Shown piece after piece: positions 25,010-34,357 of a stretch of DNA of 39,826 nucleotides. Each line of letters opens with the position of its first letter. Within the stretch, counting starts at the first letter, position 1. The notes under the pieces are model-generated. The model ran no database searches. It was not told the DNA's origin and worked only from the letters and a program-made list of their open reading frames with translations. Source of the stretch: Alphaproteobacteria bacterium MarineAlpha5_Bin7 (GTDB taxonomy: Bacteria > Pseudomonadota > Alphaproteobacteria > HIMB59 > GCA-002718135); assembly GCA_002938195.1 (NCBI GenBank), contig PTKX01000009.1:1-39826 (forward strand), written 5' to 3'. The translations under genes were made by a program, and so were the position numbers.

Positions 25010-25551
25010 TAAAAATTAAGCGATTTTATATATTAATATTAGTAATAACTATTTTTTTGACTTCTTGTTCTCAAATACGTGAAAGTGCAGGAGTAAATAG
25101 AAAATCAATTGATGAATTTAGAGCATATGAAAATCCTCCGCTAATTCTGCCACCAGATTTTAATCTAACAGCGCCAGATCAACTGAAGGAAAAAAATATA
25201 GATGATGTTGAAAAAGATTTAGCAAAAGAAATATTATTTGGCTTAGAGGTTGAAACACAAGAGGAAAAAAAAGAATTTACAACAATGAATACAATACTTA
25301 ACAAATCTGAAGCAACAAATGTTTCAGATGATATTCGTAGAGATATAGATGAAAATTTTGCTTCAAAGAAAAAAACTAACAACATTTTTAAAATAGAGTG
25401 GGAGAATGAGCAAGAAGTGTTAGATGCTGTTAACGAATCAAAAAGAATAAGAGATAAAAATTTTGAAGGCGAATCAATTGCAGAAGGTGAAGTGCCAATA
25501 AAAACTGAAAAAAGTAAAATTAAAAAGAAAAAACGTTTTATATTTTTTTAG
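25006..25551 (+). CDS. DUF3035-type outer-membrane lipoprotein
   Basis: The 181-residue protein starts with a hydrophobic signal ending in the lipobox LTSC (lipidated C21). The mature part has NPPLILPPDFNLTAP, characteristic of alphaproteobacterial DUF3035 lipoproteins downstream of lspA, followed by a highly charged C-terminus ending KKKKRFIFF. The function of the family is unknown. It overlaps lspA by four bases (ATGA). The charged, low-complexity second half is probably disordered. Confidence 0.8.
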   Translation: MIKIKRFYILILVITIFLTSCSQIRESAGVNRKSIDEFRAYENPPLILPPDFNLTAPDQLKEKNIDDVEKDLAKEILFGLEVETQEEKKEFTTMNTILNKSEATNVSDDIRRDIDENFASKKKTNNIFKIEWENEQEVLDAVNESKRIRDKNFEGESIAEGEVPIKTEKSKIKKKKRFIFF

Positions 25552-25554
25552 GAT

Positions 25555-26790
25555 ATGAAAGAATTATTAATAAAATATAATAATATAAATTTCGAAAATC
25601 TTTTTAAAAAAAATAAAAAAAATCATCATGTAATAAATGAAATAAAAAATATTTTATTAAATTTACCTGCATTTAAAATAATAAAAGATCGCAAAAAACT
25701 AAATAAAACTATTAATATTGCAAAAAATTTTTCGAGAAATAAAAAGAATATAATTATTTTTGGTACTGGGGGATCTAATTTAGGAGCGATGGCCTTAATC
25801 AATATTTTACAAGGTAAAGAAAAAAAAAATATATTTTTTTATGATAATATAGATCCAATTTTTTTTGAAAATTCTATAAAAAAATTAGATATAAATCAAT
25901 CAGGCTTTATCATTATTTCTAAATCAGGGAAAACTCCTGAAACTTTAAGTCAACTTGGGTGTTTAATAGAGTTATTTAAAAATAAATATAATTTAAAAAA
26001 GATGTTTCAAAACTCTCTTATAATAACTGAAAATAAAGAAAGTCCACTGAGAATGATTGCTCTTAACAATAAATGCCCTATTTTGGATCATGAATTTGAT
26101 ATTGGCGGTAGATACTCAGTTTTTTCAAATGTTGGTATTATCCCATCTGTTATCGCTGGAGTTGATGTTACAAATTTTTATAAAGGAGCAGAAAATATAA
26201 TTTCAAAAATAAACAACAATTCCTTTTATAATTTTATTAAATTTTCTGAAATATTTTCACTTAATTCTAAAAAAAATTCATTAGTAAACAGTGTGATTTT
26301 TACTTATTCTGATGCCCTCTATTATTTTGGTAAATGGTATTTACAATTGTGGGCTGAAAGTATTGGCAAAGAAGGATTAGGAATAACTCCCATTCACGCA
26401 GTTGGTACCACTGATCAACACAGCCAATTACAACTTTTCCTTGATGGGCCCAAGGATAAATTTTTTACTTTTATAACAACTAATAATTCAAAATTAGGTT
26501 TAAAAATAAATAAGAAAATTATGGAAAATCATAATTTATCTTTTCTAGCAGGTAAAAAAATGGGTGATTTAATGGAAGCGGAACAAAAGGCAACTATAGC
26601 TACTTTCAAAGCTAGAGGCCTAAAATTTAGAGAAATCAGTCTTCCTAAAGTAAATGAATTCTATCTAGGTCAAATTATGACAATAAGCATGATAGAAACT
26701 GTAGCAACTTGCTTATTTTTTCAAATCAATCCATTTGATCAACCAGCCGTGGAGCAGGGTAAAATATTAACAAAAAAATACCTTAGTTAG
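25555..26790 (+). CDS. pgi: Glucose-6-phosphate isomerase (short form)
   Basis: The 411-residue enzyme has GTGGSNLGAMAL and ISKSGKTPETL for the phosphate-binding SIS region, FDIGGRYSVFS, HAVGTTDQHSQLQLFLDGP with the catalytic His region, and QPAVEQGK near the end. It is well below the roughly 550 residues of E. coli Pgi but keeps the core motifs, as other short bacterial forms do. It interconverts glucose 6-phosphate and fructose 6-phosphate, linking the fructokinase product above to central metabolism. It starts 3 bases after the lipoprotein gene and overlaps the convergent rsmD by 8 bases. Confidence 0.94.
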   Translation: MKELLIKYNNINFENLFKKNKKNHHVINEIKNILLNLPAFKIIKDRKKLNKTINIAKNFSRNKKNIIIFGTGGSNLGAMALINILQGKEKKNIFFYDNIDPIFFENSIKKLDINQSGFIIISKSGKTPETLSQLGCLIELFKNKYNLKKMFQNSLIITENKESPLRMIALNNKCPILDHEFDIGGRYSVFSNVGIIPSVIAGVDVTNFYKGAENIISKINNNSFYNFIKFSEIFSLNSKKNSLVNSVIFTYSDALYYFGKWYLQLWAESIGKEGLGITPIHAVGTTDQHSQLQLFLDGPKDKFFTFITTNNSKLGLKINKKIMENHNLSFLAGKKMGDLMEAEQKATIATFKARGLKFREISLPKVNEFYLGQIMTISMIETVATCLFFQINPFDQPAVEQGKILTKKYLS

Positions 26791-27352
26791 TTTTTTTTAT
26801 AAATAAAATTTTTGTTTTTCCATAAAATTTTTCATTAAAAACATTTAAACAAGTTGGAACTTCAATGACAGTATTTATTTCACATTCAGCAACTATGATA
26901 GTCTTTTTAGAAATTAAATTATTTTTTAACAAAGATTTTAAAATATTAGCAATTACATTCATTTCATATGGGGGATCGATAAAAATTACAGAAATACTAT
27001 TTATTATTATAGAAAAATTAGACTTATTTAAATCTTCTTTAATTATTTGAAAATTATTATTTTTACAAATTTTAATACAGTTATTTTTTAAAATATTAAT
27101 CACTTTTTCTGATGACTCAAAAAAATAACAAAATTTAGCTCCTCTTGAGATTGCCTCCAAACCTAATGCACCAGTTCCAGCAAAAAGATCTAAAAAAAAC
27201 TGATCTTTATAAATATTATTATTATTTTTTAAGGAAGTACTTTCTAAGATTGAAAAAATCGATTCTCTTTTTTTTGAAGAAGTTGGCCTAACTAGTTCTT
27301 TAGGAACTTCTATTTTAGTTTTTTTATTTTTTCCTCCAATGATACTGACCAT
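26783..27352 (-). CDS. rsmD: 16S rRNA (guanine-966-N2)-methyltransferase
   Basis: The 189-residue SAM-dependent methyltransferase has the SAM motif DLFAGTGALGLEAISRGA and the catalytic FIDPPYE, typical of N2-guanine methyltransferases. The N-terminal RPTSSKKRESIFSIL matches the RsmD entry motif RPTxDxxRExLF. It methylates G966 of 16S rRNA. The ATG shares one base with the stop of the pseudouridine synthase gene, and both modify rRNA. Confidence 0.93.
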   Translation of the reverse strand: MVSIIGGKNKKTKIEVPKELVRPTSSKKRESIFSILESTSLKNNNNIYKDQFFLDLFAGTGALGLEAISRGAKFCYFFESSEKVINILKNNCIKICKNNNFQIIKEDLNKSNFSIIINSISVIFIDPPYEMNVIANILKSLLKNNLISKKTIIVAECEINTVIEVPTCLNVFNEKFYGKTKILFIKKTN

Positions 27353-28041
27353 TATAAAATCTCTAGATCTTTAATTTCTTGAATTTCGCCTTTTTTTTGT
27401 TGGTTGAGTTTATATTTACCATATTGAATTCTTATTAATTTAATAATTTTCCACTTAAAATATTTACAAATATTTCTAATTTCTCTATTTTTACCTTCTT
27501 TAAGTTTAACGATTAAATAGGTATAATTTTCTGTGCTTTTTTCTATATTAACTTTTATTTTTTTATAATAAATGTCGTCTATTACTAAACCTTTATTAAT
27601 TTCTGATATCATTCTCTTGTTAACAATACCTTTGACTATCAACCTATATATTCTTAAAATATTTGAACTTGGCAATTCAAATTTTCTTGCTAAGTCTCCG
27701 TTATTTGTTAACAATAATAATCCCTCACTCATATAGTCCAGTCTTCCAATTGAAATTAGCCTAGGTAAATGTTTCGGCAATATGTCAAATATTGTTTTTC
27801 TTTTTTGAGGATCTTTGTTTGTGCAAATGATCTTAGTGGGTTTATATAATTTCCATAACTTAATTTTATTATTTAATTTTATTATTTTATTTTTTACAAT
27901 GATTTTATCTTTTAGATTAACATTGATATTGGGCTTACTACATAATTTGTTGTTTATATAAACTTTTCCATCTAGAATTAATTTTTCAGCGTCTCTTCTT
28001 GAGCAATACCCAGAATTAGAGATATATTTGGCTATTCTCAT
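27352..28041 (-). CDS. rRNA pseudouridine synthase, RsuA/RluB family
   Basis: The 229-residue protein has an N-terminal S4 RNA-binding domain (MRIAKYISNSGYCSRRDAEKLI region, 1-60) and the catalytic segment SIGRLDYMSEGLLLLTNNGDLA, with the family Asp in GRLD. It converts uridine to pseudouridine in rRNA, most likely in 23S rRNA as in RluB. RluE- or RsuA-type specificity cannot be excluded. It overlaps the upstream amidotransferase gene by ATGA and rsmD by one base. Confidence 0.9.
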   Translation of the reverse strand: MRIAKYISNSGYCSRRDAEKLILDGKVYINNKLCSKPNINVNLKDKIIVKNKIIKLNNKIKLWKLYKPTKIICTNKDPQKRKTIFDILPKHLPRLISIGRLDYMSEGLLLLTNNGDLARKFELPSSNILRIYRLIVKGIVNKRMISEINKGLVIDDIYYKKIKVNIEKSTENYTYLIVKLKEGKNREIRNICKYFKWKIIKLIRIQYGKYKLNQQKKGEIQEIKDLEIL

Positions 28042-28754
28042 TTATTTTTAGAAGCAAAAGTTATAAAATTAGATATTATCAATTTATCAGATTTAGTAAT
28101 TAAAAACTCTGGATGCCACTGAACCCCAATACACCAATCATTTTTTATATTTTCGATTGATTCTATAATCCCATCATCTGCTGTACCGCTTGTTATTATG
28201 TCTTTGCCTAATTTTTTTACTGATTGATGATGGGCGCTATTAACTTTTATTTTTTTTCTTTTAATAATCTTATATAATTTTGAATTTGTATTTATATCAA
28301 CAAAATGGCTAGTTTGATTTCTGGGATTCTTTTGCTCATGTTCTATGGCTTTGTTATTACTTTTTTTTATGTCTTGTATTAATGTTCCTCCACAACTGAC
28401 ATTTAATAATTGTTCCCCACCACAAATTCCCAGTATTGGAATATTATTTTCTATGCATATTTTGCATATTCTCATTTCAAATATTGTTCTTTTAGTTTTA
28501 ATATTTCTAGAAAAAATATTTTTTTTTTCATAAAAGGATGGATTTATATCAAAATCTCCTCCTGTAATTATAATTCCGTCTACTATAGAAAAAATATCTT
28601 TTAGGTTTGTTAATGAATAAAAAAGAGGGAAAGGAATTCCTCCAAATTTTAAAATTGAATGAAGATAATTTTTTCTTATAGCGTACCATGGAAATTTCGA
28701 ATAATAACCAGAATTTTCTTCATCAAGTGTTATGCCAATTATGGGTTTTTTCAT
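28038..28754 (-). CDS. Class I glutamine amidotransferase, gamma-glutamyl-GABA hydrolase (PuuD) type
   Basis: The 238-residue protein belongs to the peptidase C26 family. The nucleophile elbow LGICGGEQLLN has the catalytic Cys and GVQWHPEF supplies the His and Glu. GGDFDINPSFY and the C-terminal layout fit gamma-glutamyl-gamma-aminobutyrate hydrolases of putrescine use. Substrate specificity is inferred only from the family, since no other polyamine gene is nearby. It is the first gene of the minus operon with the pseudouridine synthase and rsmD, and diverges from tadA. Confidence 0.85.
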   Translation of the reverse strand: MKKPIIGITLDEENSGYYSKFPWYAIRKNYLHSILKFGGIPFPLFYSLTNLKDIFSIVDGIIITGGDFDINPSFYEKKNIFSRNIKTKRTIFEMRICKICIENNIPILGICGGEQLLNVSCGGTLIQDIKKSNNKAIEHEQKNPRNQTSHFVDINTNSKLYKIIKRKKIKVNSAHHQSVKKLGKDIITSGTADDGIIESIENIKNDWCIGVQWHPEFLITKSDKLIISNFITFASKNK

Positions 28755-28800
28755 TGTAAAGTAATATTAATGTTATAATTTATCATTCAAATTGAATTTT

Positions 28801-29253
28801 ATGAATATAAATTATTTTATGAATATTGCTAAAGAAGAAGCAAAAAAAGCTTATTTATTGGATGAAGTTCCCATAGGGGCTGTCCTTGTAGATAATGAAA
28901 ATAACTCAATAATATGTTCGTCTCATAATGAAATTAATAAACAAAATAACTCTATAAAACATGCAGAAATAATCTTAATTGAAAATGCATGTAATAAAAG
29001 AAAATCAAAATATTTAGATAATACTTCTATTTTTGTAACACTAGAGCCTTGCACAATGTGTGCGGCTGCTATTAGCGCGGTTCAAATAAAAAGGATATAT
29101 TTCGGAGCATATGATGAACAAAAAGGTTCTCTAGAAAGTTTAATGAAAATATATAATCAAAAAGGTTTTTTTGTTCCAGAAGTTTATGGAGGTATAAACG
29201 AAATAGAGTGTAAGAATCTAATTAAAGATTTTTTTCAACGGCAGAGATCTTAA
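28801..29253 (+). CDS. tadA: tRNA adenosine-34 deaminase
   Basis: From ATG at 28801 the protein has 150 residues, with zinc ligands in HAE (54-56) and PCTMC (83-87), the cytidine/deoxycytidylate deaminase signature. It deaminates A34 to inosine in tRNA-Arg(ACG). An in-frame TTG at 28792 lies 9 bases earlier but is less likely than the ATG. It is 2 bases or fewer from xseA. TadA is essential in most bacteria, which supports this over a general deaminase. Confidence 0.92.
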   Translation: MNINYFMNIAKEEAKKAYLLDEVPIGAVLVDNENNSIICSSHNEINKQNNSIKHAEIILIENACNKRKSKYLDNTSIFVTLEPCTMCAAAISAVQIKRIYFGAYDEQKGSLESLMKIYNQKGFFVPEVYGGINEIECKNLIKDFFQRQRS

Positions 29254-30588
29254 ATGAAAAATAAAAATAACATACCTGAATATAAAGTTTCAGAATTTAA
29301 TGAATCATTTAAAGAACTAATTGAATCAAAATTTAATTATTTAAGAATTAAAGGGGAAGTATCTGAAATTAAAACTGCAACTAAAGGTCAATTATATTTA
29401 GTTCTTAAAGATGAGGATTCTATTTTAAGTGGAGTTATTTGGCAAAGTAAAAAAAACTATTTAAATATTCAACCAGAATTAGGAATGGAAGTAATTGCAA
29501 CAGGAAAAATTACAACTTGGTCTAGATATAAAACCACTTATCAAATTGATATTGATAATATAGAAATATCTGGTGAAGGTGCCTTACTTAAGATAATTGA
29601 AGAAAGAAAAAAAAGACTGCAAAAAAAAGGTATTTTTGATTCCAAGTTTAAGAAAAAGCTTCCTTATCTTCCAGGCATAATTGGTGTAATTACTTCACCA
29701 ACCGGTTCTGTTATTTATGATATTATTAATACTTTAAAAGAAAGATTTCCAGTCTCAGTTGATCTTTGGCCTGTTTCAGTTCAAGGTTCAAATGCAGCTT
29801 TAAGTATTATTAGCGCTATAAAAGGATTTAATGAAATATCTTATGAAAATAAACCTGATGTAATAATAATAGCAAGAGGAGGTGGTAGCACAGAAGATTT
29901 AATGGCTTTTAATAATGAAGAATTAATTATGGAAGTTTTTAAATCTAAGATTCCAATTATTTCTGCCATTGGTCATGAAACTGATAACACATTAATTGAC
30001 TTAGTGAGTGACAGCAGATCTTCAACTCCTACTGCTGCAGCTGAAAGGGTTGTTCCTAATAAAGATGAATTAACAAAAAGATTAGATAACTTAATATATA
30101 ATTTAAATTCTTATATTGAGAATTTTATTAATTTTAAAAAAGATATGTTATTAAATTTATCTAAGTTTTTAAAATTACCTGATAATTTAATAAACTCTTA
30201 CAAAACAAGATTTTTAACACTTTTTAATAGTTTTATTAATCAAACAGATAATGTTTTAAAAAGTAAAAGTATTAATTTAAATCAGTTGAGTAGGTTTATT
30301 AAACTACCCACAAAATTATTTAAAGATAAAAAAAATAATTTAAACAGTTTAAATAATAATCTTAATTATAATATAAACAACAAAATAGAAAATTATATAA
30401 ACCACTTCAACGATTTAATAAAAATTCTAGAATCAAATTCAATAAATAATAATTTAAAAAAAGGTTATTCAATAGTGAGTAAATCAAATAAAATAGTCAA
30501 AAAATCAAGTATTATTAAGAATAATGATACTATTAAAGTTAAATTTTATGATAAATCAATTAATATTAACGTAAAAAAAATCAATTAA
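29254..30588 (+). CDS. xseA: Exodeoxyribonuclease VII large subunit
   Basis: The 444-residue protein has the N-terminal OB-fold (VSEIKTATKGQLYLVLKD, about 35-52), the catalytic-domain motifs RGGGSTEDLMAFN and AIGHETDNTLIDLVSD...STPTAAAE, and a long Asn/Lys-rich coiled-coil region (about 270-400). It ends with KGYSIVS, typical of XseA. With XseB it degrades single-stranded DNA. XseB is not adjacent. It overlaps the convergent lipid A acyltransferase gene by 8 bases. Confidence 0.95.
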   Translation: MKNKNNIPEYKVSEFNESFKELIESKFNYLRIKGEVSEIKTATKGQLYLVLKDEDSILSGVIWQSKKNYLNIQPELGMEVIATGKITTWSRYKTTYQIDIDNIEISGEGALLKIIEERKKRLQKKGIFDSKFKKKLPYLPGIIGVITSPTGSVIYDIINTLKERFPVSVDLWPVSVQGSNAALSIISAIKGFNEISYENKPDVIIIARGGGSTEDLMAFNNEELIMEVFKSKIPIISAIGHETDNTLIDLVSDSRSSTPTAAAERVVPNKDELTKRLDNLIYNLNSYIENFINFKKDMLLNLSKFLKLPDNLINSYKTRFLTLFNSFINQTDNVLKSKSINLNQLSRFIKLPTKLFKDKKNNLNSLNNNLNYNINNKIENYINHFNDLIKILESNSINNNLKKGYSIVSKSNKIVKKSSIIKNNDTIKVKFYDKSININVKKIN

Positions 30589-31459
30589 ACCTGTTATGTT
30601 GCCAAAACCATTGGGTAGGATTTTCTACAATCCATTTTTCTATAATTTTATGAATATATAACATTGCTTCACAATCATTGAAATCATTCTGAATTATTTC
30701 AATTGGTTTGCAAAATCTAATTGTAAAATTATTTTTATTTCTAGAATTTTGTATAGGGATTAATTTTAATTTATTTTTTCTTGCAATTTTAATAAAACCT
30801 GTTTGTGTTTTTGCTGAAATATTAAATAATTTTACTATTTCTCCTGCTGAATCTTTTTGATCTATGAGCAATAAGATTGATAGATTCTTATTTATAGCCG
30901 CTATAATATCTTTTGCACTTTTTATACCTTTAGGAGTATAGAAACTATTTCTGGTATTTAAGCTTCTATTTCTTTTTTTTAATATTAAATTATTTATAAA
31001 CCTATTGTTAATGTGCCTGTAAATAGCACCGGTGCTTATTCCCAATTGATCTATTACCGGCAATAAGATTTCCCAATTTGATTGATGAATACTAAAAAAA
31101 ATAACCTGCTCATTACTCTCAGTTATTGATTTAATGTTTTCTAAACCACTTAAAACAATTTTATTATTTTTTTTATCAACTATTTTCTCTAAAATAGATA
31201 ATTCAAATATAGTTTTACCAAGATTTTCCCAGCTTTTTAATACATTTTTATTTATTTCGTTTTCTGAAATATTTTTGAAAATTCTCTTATAATTAGATAT
31301 TGCTGTTTTATGTGCATTCGTAAATGGGCCAAAAAATTTTAAAACTAACCCTCCAATATTAGAAACAAGATTAATCGGAAGTAATGATAGGAAAATAAAA
31401 ATTAAGTATACTAAAAAAAATTCTAAAAACAATTTAAATTGTTTCAATAAAATTTTCAT
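30581..31459 (-). CDS. Lipid A late acyltransferase, LpxL/HtrB family
   Basis: The 292-residue protein has an N-terminal membrane segment (about 10-33), the catalytic HX4E motif in FSIHQSNWEIL, and later LLIDQKDS and PTQWFWQHNRF, typical of LpxL/LpxM acyltransferases. It adds a secondary acyl chain to Kdo-lipid A at the inner membrane. Whether it is LpxL- or LpxM-like cannot be told. It is the last gene of the envelope operon; its ATG shares a base with the lpxK stop. Confidence 0.88.
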   Translation of the reverse strand: MKILLKQFKLFLEFFLVYLIFIFLSLLPINLVSNIGGLVLKFFGPFTNAHKTAISNYKRIFKNISENEINKNVLKSWENLGKTIFELSILEKIVDKKNNKIVLSGLENIKSITESNEQVIFFSIHQSNWEILLPVIDQLGISTGAIYRHINNRFINNLILKKRNRSLNTRNSFYTPKGIKSAKDIIAAINKNLSILLLIDQKDSAGEIVKLFNISAKTQTGFIKIARKNKLKLIPIQNSRNKNNFTIRFCKPIEIIQNDFNDCEAMLYIHKIIEKWIVENPTQWFWQHNRFN

Positions 31460-32451
31460 TATCTGTTAAGTATTTTTTTTTCAATAACTTTAGATAACAT
31501 TTTAACAAGAGAATCTTCATCATTGAATATAATTTCACCCTCTAAAGTATTTATAAGCGATCTATAAGACTTAGGAATTCTGATATAGTCTTTTCTTGTT
31601 GATACCAAAATTGATTTAGTTTTATTTGCCATTTCAGCTAATGAAAGTAGATCATTTTCATTATAGATATAATGATCTGGATAACTCACTTTTTTTACTA
31701 TCTTAGCACCTTGTTCCTCTAATGATTGAAAAAATTTTTCAGGATAGGCAATACCAGCAAAAGCTGTAATATTTTGTCCTTTAAATATTTTATTTTCCTT
31801 ATTTATTTCAAATTTTGCCTCAATTATTGGAATTTCTATTGGTATTGTTTTTTTTATTTTTTCACTTGTGTTACCAATGACTATAACAAGATGGGTTCTT
31901 GATAAGCCTCTTTTAATACTTTCCCTTAAAGGTCCTGATGGCATAACTCTTCTATTACCAAATTCTTGTGTAGCATTTATCACTATTATAGAAAAATCTT
32001 TCTTAATAGTTGGATTCTGGAATCCATCATCTAAAATAAGGCAGTCACTTCCTTTTTTTTGTGCTAGGTTTGCAGAGTTAATTCTATTACCTCCAATCCA
32101 AGTTGGAGCTACTTCAGATAATAATATTGATTCATCTCCTACTGAAGAAGCAGAGTGCCAAGATTGAACTAGTGTGCTTGATTTAATTTTTCCTGAATAA
32201 CCTCTAGAAATAAAATGAGGGTTATAACCAGCTTTAATTAATAATTTACCTATTTTTAGAGCTACTGGAGTTTTACCTGCACCTCCTACCACTATATTTC
32301 CAACACATATTATAGGTAAATCGGCATTTTGTTTAGTGCTCACAAAATTTCTAATTTTAGTTCCAAATCTAAATAGTAGTGAAAGCGGATAAAAAGAATT
32401 TGATAAATAAGTGTCTTTTTTTTGGTACCAAAATTTTGGAGCTTTTAACAT
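31459..32451 (-). CDS. lpxK: Tetraacyldisaccharide 4'-kinase
   Basis: The 330-residue kinase has the Walker A motif VGGAGKTP (about 56-63) following the N-terminal hydrophobic FYPLSLLFRFG region, and the Walker-B-like LDDGFQNP with catalytic Asp residues, characteristic of LpxK. It phosphorylates the 4' position of the lipid A precursor at the membrane. It overlaps waaA by 7 bases and the LpxL-type gene by one, in pathway order. Confidence 0.95.
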   Translation of the reverse strand: MLKAPKFWYQKKDTYLSNSFYPLSLLFRFGTKIRNFVSTKQNADLPIICVGNIVVGGAGKTPVALKIGKLLIKAGYNPHFISRGYSGKIKSSTLVQSWHSASSVGDESILLSEVAPTWIGGNRINSANLAQKKGSDCLILDDGFQNPTIKKDFSIIVINATQEFGNRRVMPSGPLRESIKRGLSRTHLVIVIGNTSEKIKKTIPIEIPIIEAKFEINKENKIFKGQNITAFAGIAYPEKFFQSLEEQGAKIVKKVSYPDHYIYNENDLLSLAEMANKTKSILVSTRKDYIRIPKSYRSLINTLEGEIIFNDEDSLVKMLSKVIEKKILNR

Positions 32452-33692
32452 GAAGTAATTTCTAATAATTTATTCATAGAATTTATTAATTTATCAGACT
32501 CAAAAAATTGTTTTTTAGCTATTGTTATAGATCTTTTTTTCATTGTCATTAATAGTTTATCATTAATCAACAAATTTTTAACATTTTTTTCCAAAATACT
32601 TATTTTATTAAAAACTAAACATGCTTTATTTTCTAACATATCTTCGTATATATTTTGCCAATTATAAATATGAGGACCTGAAACAATAGCACAATTATTT
32701 ATTGCCGGTTCAATAGGATTATGCCCTCCTTTTTTAACAAAAGATCCTCCAAGAAAAACTACGTCACTTAAATTAAAATAATAAGGCAGGGTTCCAAAGG
32801 TATTGATTATAAGAAGATCCTCTTTAAAAATTTTATTTTTATCTTTTATAATTTTAGAAGAGATATTATTTTTATTATATAGATGTAGTATTGATTCCGA
32901 CCTTTCGGGATGACGAGGGGCTATAATTATTTTTAGATTTTTAATCTTTGAAAGCAGAGTTTTGATTATAGGTAAAAATTGTTCTTCTTCATTTTCATGA
33001 GTGCTAGCTAACATCAATACTTTTTTAGATTTAAATAAAATATTATCTTGATCGATGTTTTTATAAATTATTAATGAAGATAACTTTAAGTTTCCGATAT
33101 ATTTAATCTTTCTATTAGTTAGTTTTTCTACTCTTTTTTTGTCTAATTCACTTTGAGCGAATATATCAGAAAAACAATCTGTTATTTGTTTATAAAAAAA
33201 ATTAATCCTTTTCCATTTTTCAAAAGAAGCAGGAGACATTCTAACATTTACTAGTATTGATTTAATGGCCTTTTTTTTTAACAAATGCATGGTAATCGGC
33301 CATAAATCAGATTCTATCCAAATAACCAATTTAGGTTTCCACTTATTCAAAAAAATATTTACCCACGGGTGAATATCAAGTGGAGCAAATTGATGAATAA
33401 TTTTATCATTATAATATTTTAAGGCATAATTTGCTGCACTCAGAGTTGTAGTAGTAACTAAAATCGTGTATTTTTTGTAAAGATTATTAATAATTAAATC
33501 TGCAGATTTAAATTCACCAATACTTGCTGCATGTAGCCAAATTATATCCCCGGAAGGTCTTTTCTTAGAACTTCTTCCAAATCTTTCAGATATTCTAATC
33601 TTGCTTTCTTTTCCATTTTTTGTTCTTAACAAAAGGTTGATTATGATAAATGGTATTAAAATTATTCCTAAATATTTATAAATTTTTATCAT
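32445..33692 (-). CDS. waaA: 3-deoxy-D-manno-octulosonic acid (Kdo) transferase
   Basis: From ATG at 33692 the protein has 415 residues. One N-terminal membrane anchor is followed by WLHAASIGE with the catalytic Glu at position 60, the same numbering as E. coli WaaA, which supports this start over TTG at 33698. Further motifs are ASTHENEEE, APRHPERS and GGSFVKKGGHNPIEPA in the CMP-Kdo-binding half. It transfers Kdo to lipid IVA. The ATG overlaps the DUF374 stop as ATGA. Confidence 0.95.
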   Translation of the reverse strand: MIKIYKYLGIILIPFIIINLLLRTKNGKESKIRISERFGRSSKKRPSGDIIWLHAASIGEFKSADLIINNLYKKYTILVTTTTLSAANYALKYYNDKIIHQFAPLDIHPWVNIFLNKWKPKLVIWIESDLWPITMHLLKKKAIKSILVNVRMSPASFEKWKRINFFYKQITDCFSDIFAQSELDKKRVEKLTNRKIKYIGNLKLSSLIIYKNIDQDNILFKSKKVLMLASTHENEEEQFLPIIKTLLSKIKNLKIIIAPRHPERSESILHLYNKNNISSKIIKDKNKIFKEDLLIINTFGTLPYYFNLSDVVFLGGSFVKKGGHNPIEPAINNCAIVSGPHIYNWQNIYEDMLENKACLVFNKISILEKNVKNLLINDKLLMTMKKRSITIAKKQFFESDKLINSMNKLLEITSC

Positions 33693-34357
33693 TTGCAATT
33701 AATTTGCGCTTTAATAATATTTTCTTTTAGCTTATTCTCAAGTATTTTTTGAAAATTCTGAATTTCATTTTTGTTAATATTTTTAGGAATCTGTAAAGGC
33801 TCTCCCCAAACAAAAGAACATTTTGAAAAAGGCAGAGTTATTAAAAAAGAATCCCAAGAATTTAATCTGATATTTTTAGAAGACCAAAAACTTACTGGTA
33901 TTATTGGAATTCCTGATGCAATTGCAATTTTAATAACACCTTCTGACACCATTTCTTTAGGTCCTCTTGGTCCATCTGGTGTTATACCTACATAGTTATT
34001 ATTTTTTAAAATTTTAAATATAGGCTTTAATGACATTGCTTTATTTTTATTTGAAATTTGTATATTTTTTAGATTAAAATATTGGCCTACGATTGAACCA
34101 AATCTTCCATCACTATGTCCTGAAGCAAGAATATTAATTGTTTTTTTAGAATTCCATGCAAAACTTATCATCATAAGTTGACTATGCCAAAAGGCTAAAA
34201 TAAAAGATTGATTATTTTTCCAAAATTTCTCAGGTATAATTTCGTTTTCATAATTGATTGAAGAGGTTATTTTAACAAAATATATATATATAGCTGTTAT
34301 AAAGCCAAGAAATTTTTGTATTAGAAAGTTTTTAAGAATTTTTTTTTTAATTTGCAT
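33689..34357 (-). CDS. DUF374 lysophospholipid-acyltransferase-like protein
   Basis: The 222-residue protein has an N-terminal hydrophobic segment, the acyltransferase-like AFWHSQLMM motif, SGHSDGRFGSIVGQYF and TPDGPRGPKEMVSEGVIKIA. These are the conserved blocks of the DUF374 family usually next to waaA and lpxK in alphaproteobacteria. A role in lipid A or outer-membrane lipid acylation is inferred; no member's reaction is read from this sequence. It overlaps the MsbA-like gene by 11 bases and waaA by four. Confidence 0.85.
   Translation of the reverse strand: MQIKKKILKNFLIQKFLGFITAIYIYFVKITSSINYENEIIPEKFWKNNQSFILAFWHSQLMMISFAWNSKKTINILASGHSDGRFGSIVGQYFNLKNIQISNKNKAMSLKPIFKILKNNNYVGITPDGPRGPKEMVSEGVIKIAIASGIPIIPVSFWSSKNIRLNSWDSFLITLPFSKCSFVWGEPLQIPKNINKNEIQNFQKILENKLKENIIKAQINCK

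Noticed and set aside
30581-31459. HX4E instead of HX4D in the lipid A acyltransferase
   Set aside because: Glu at this position is normal in LpxL-type enzymes, so it is not a change of function.
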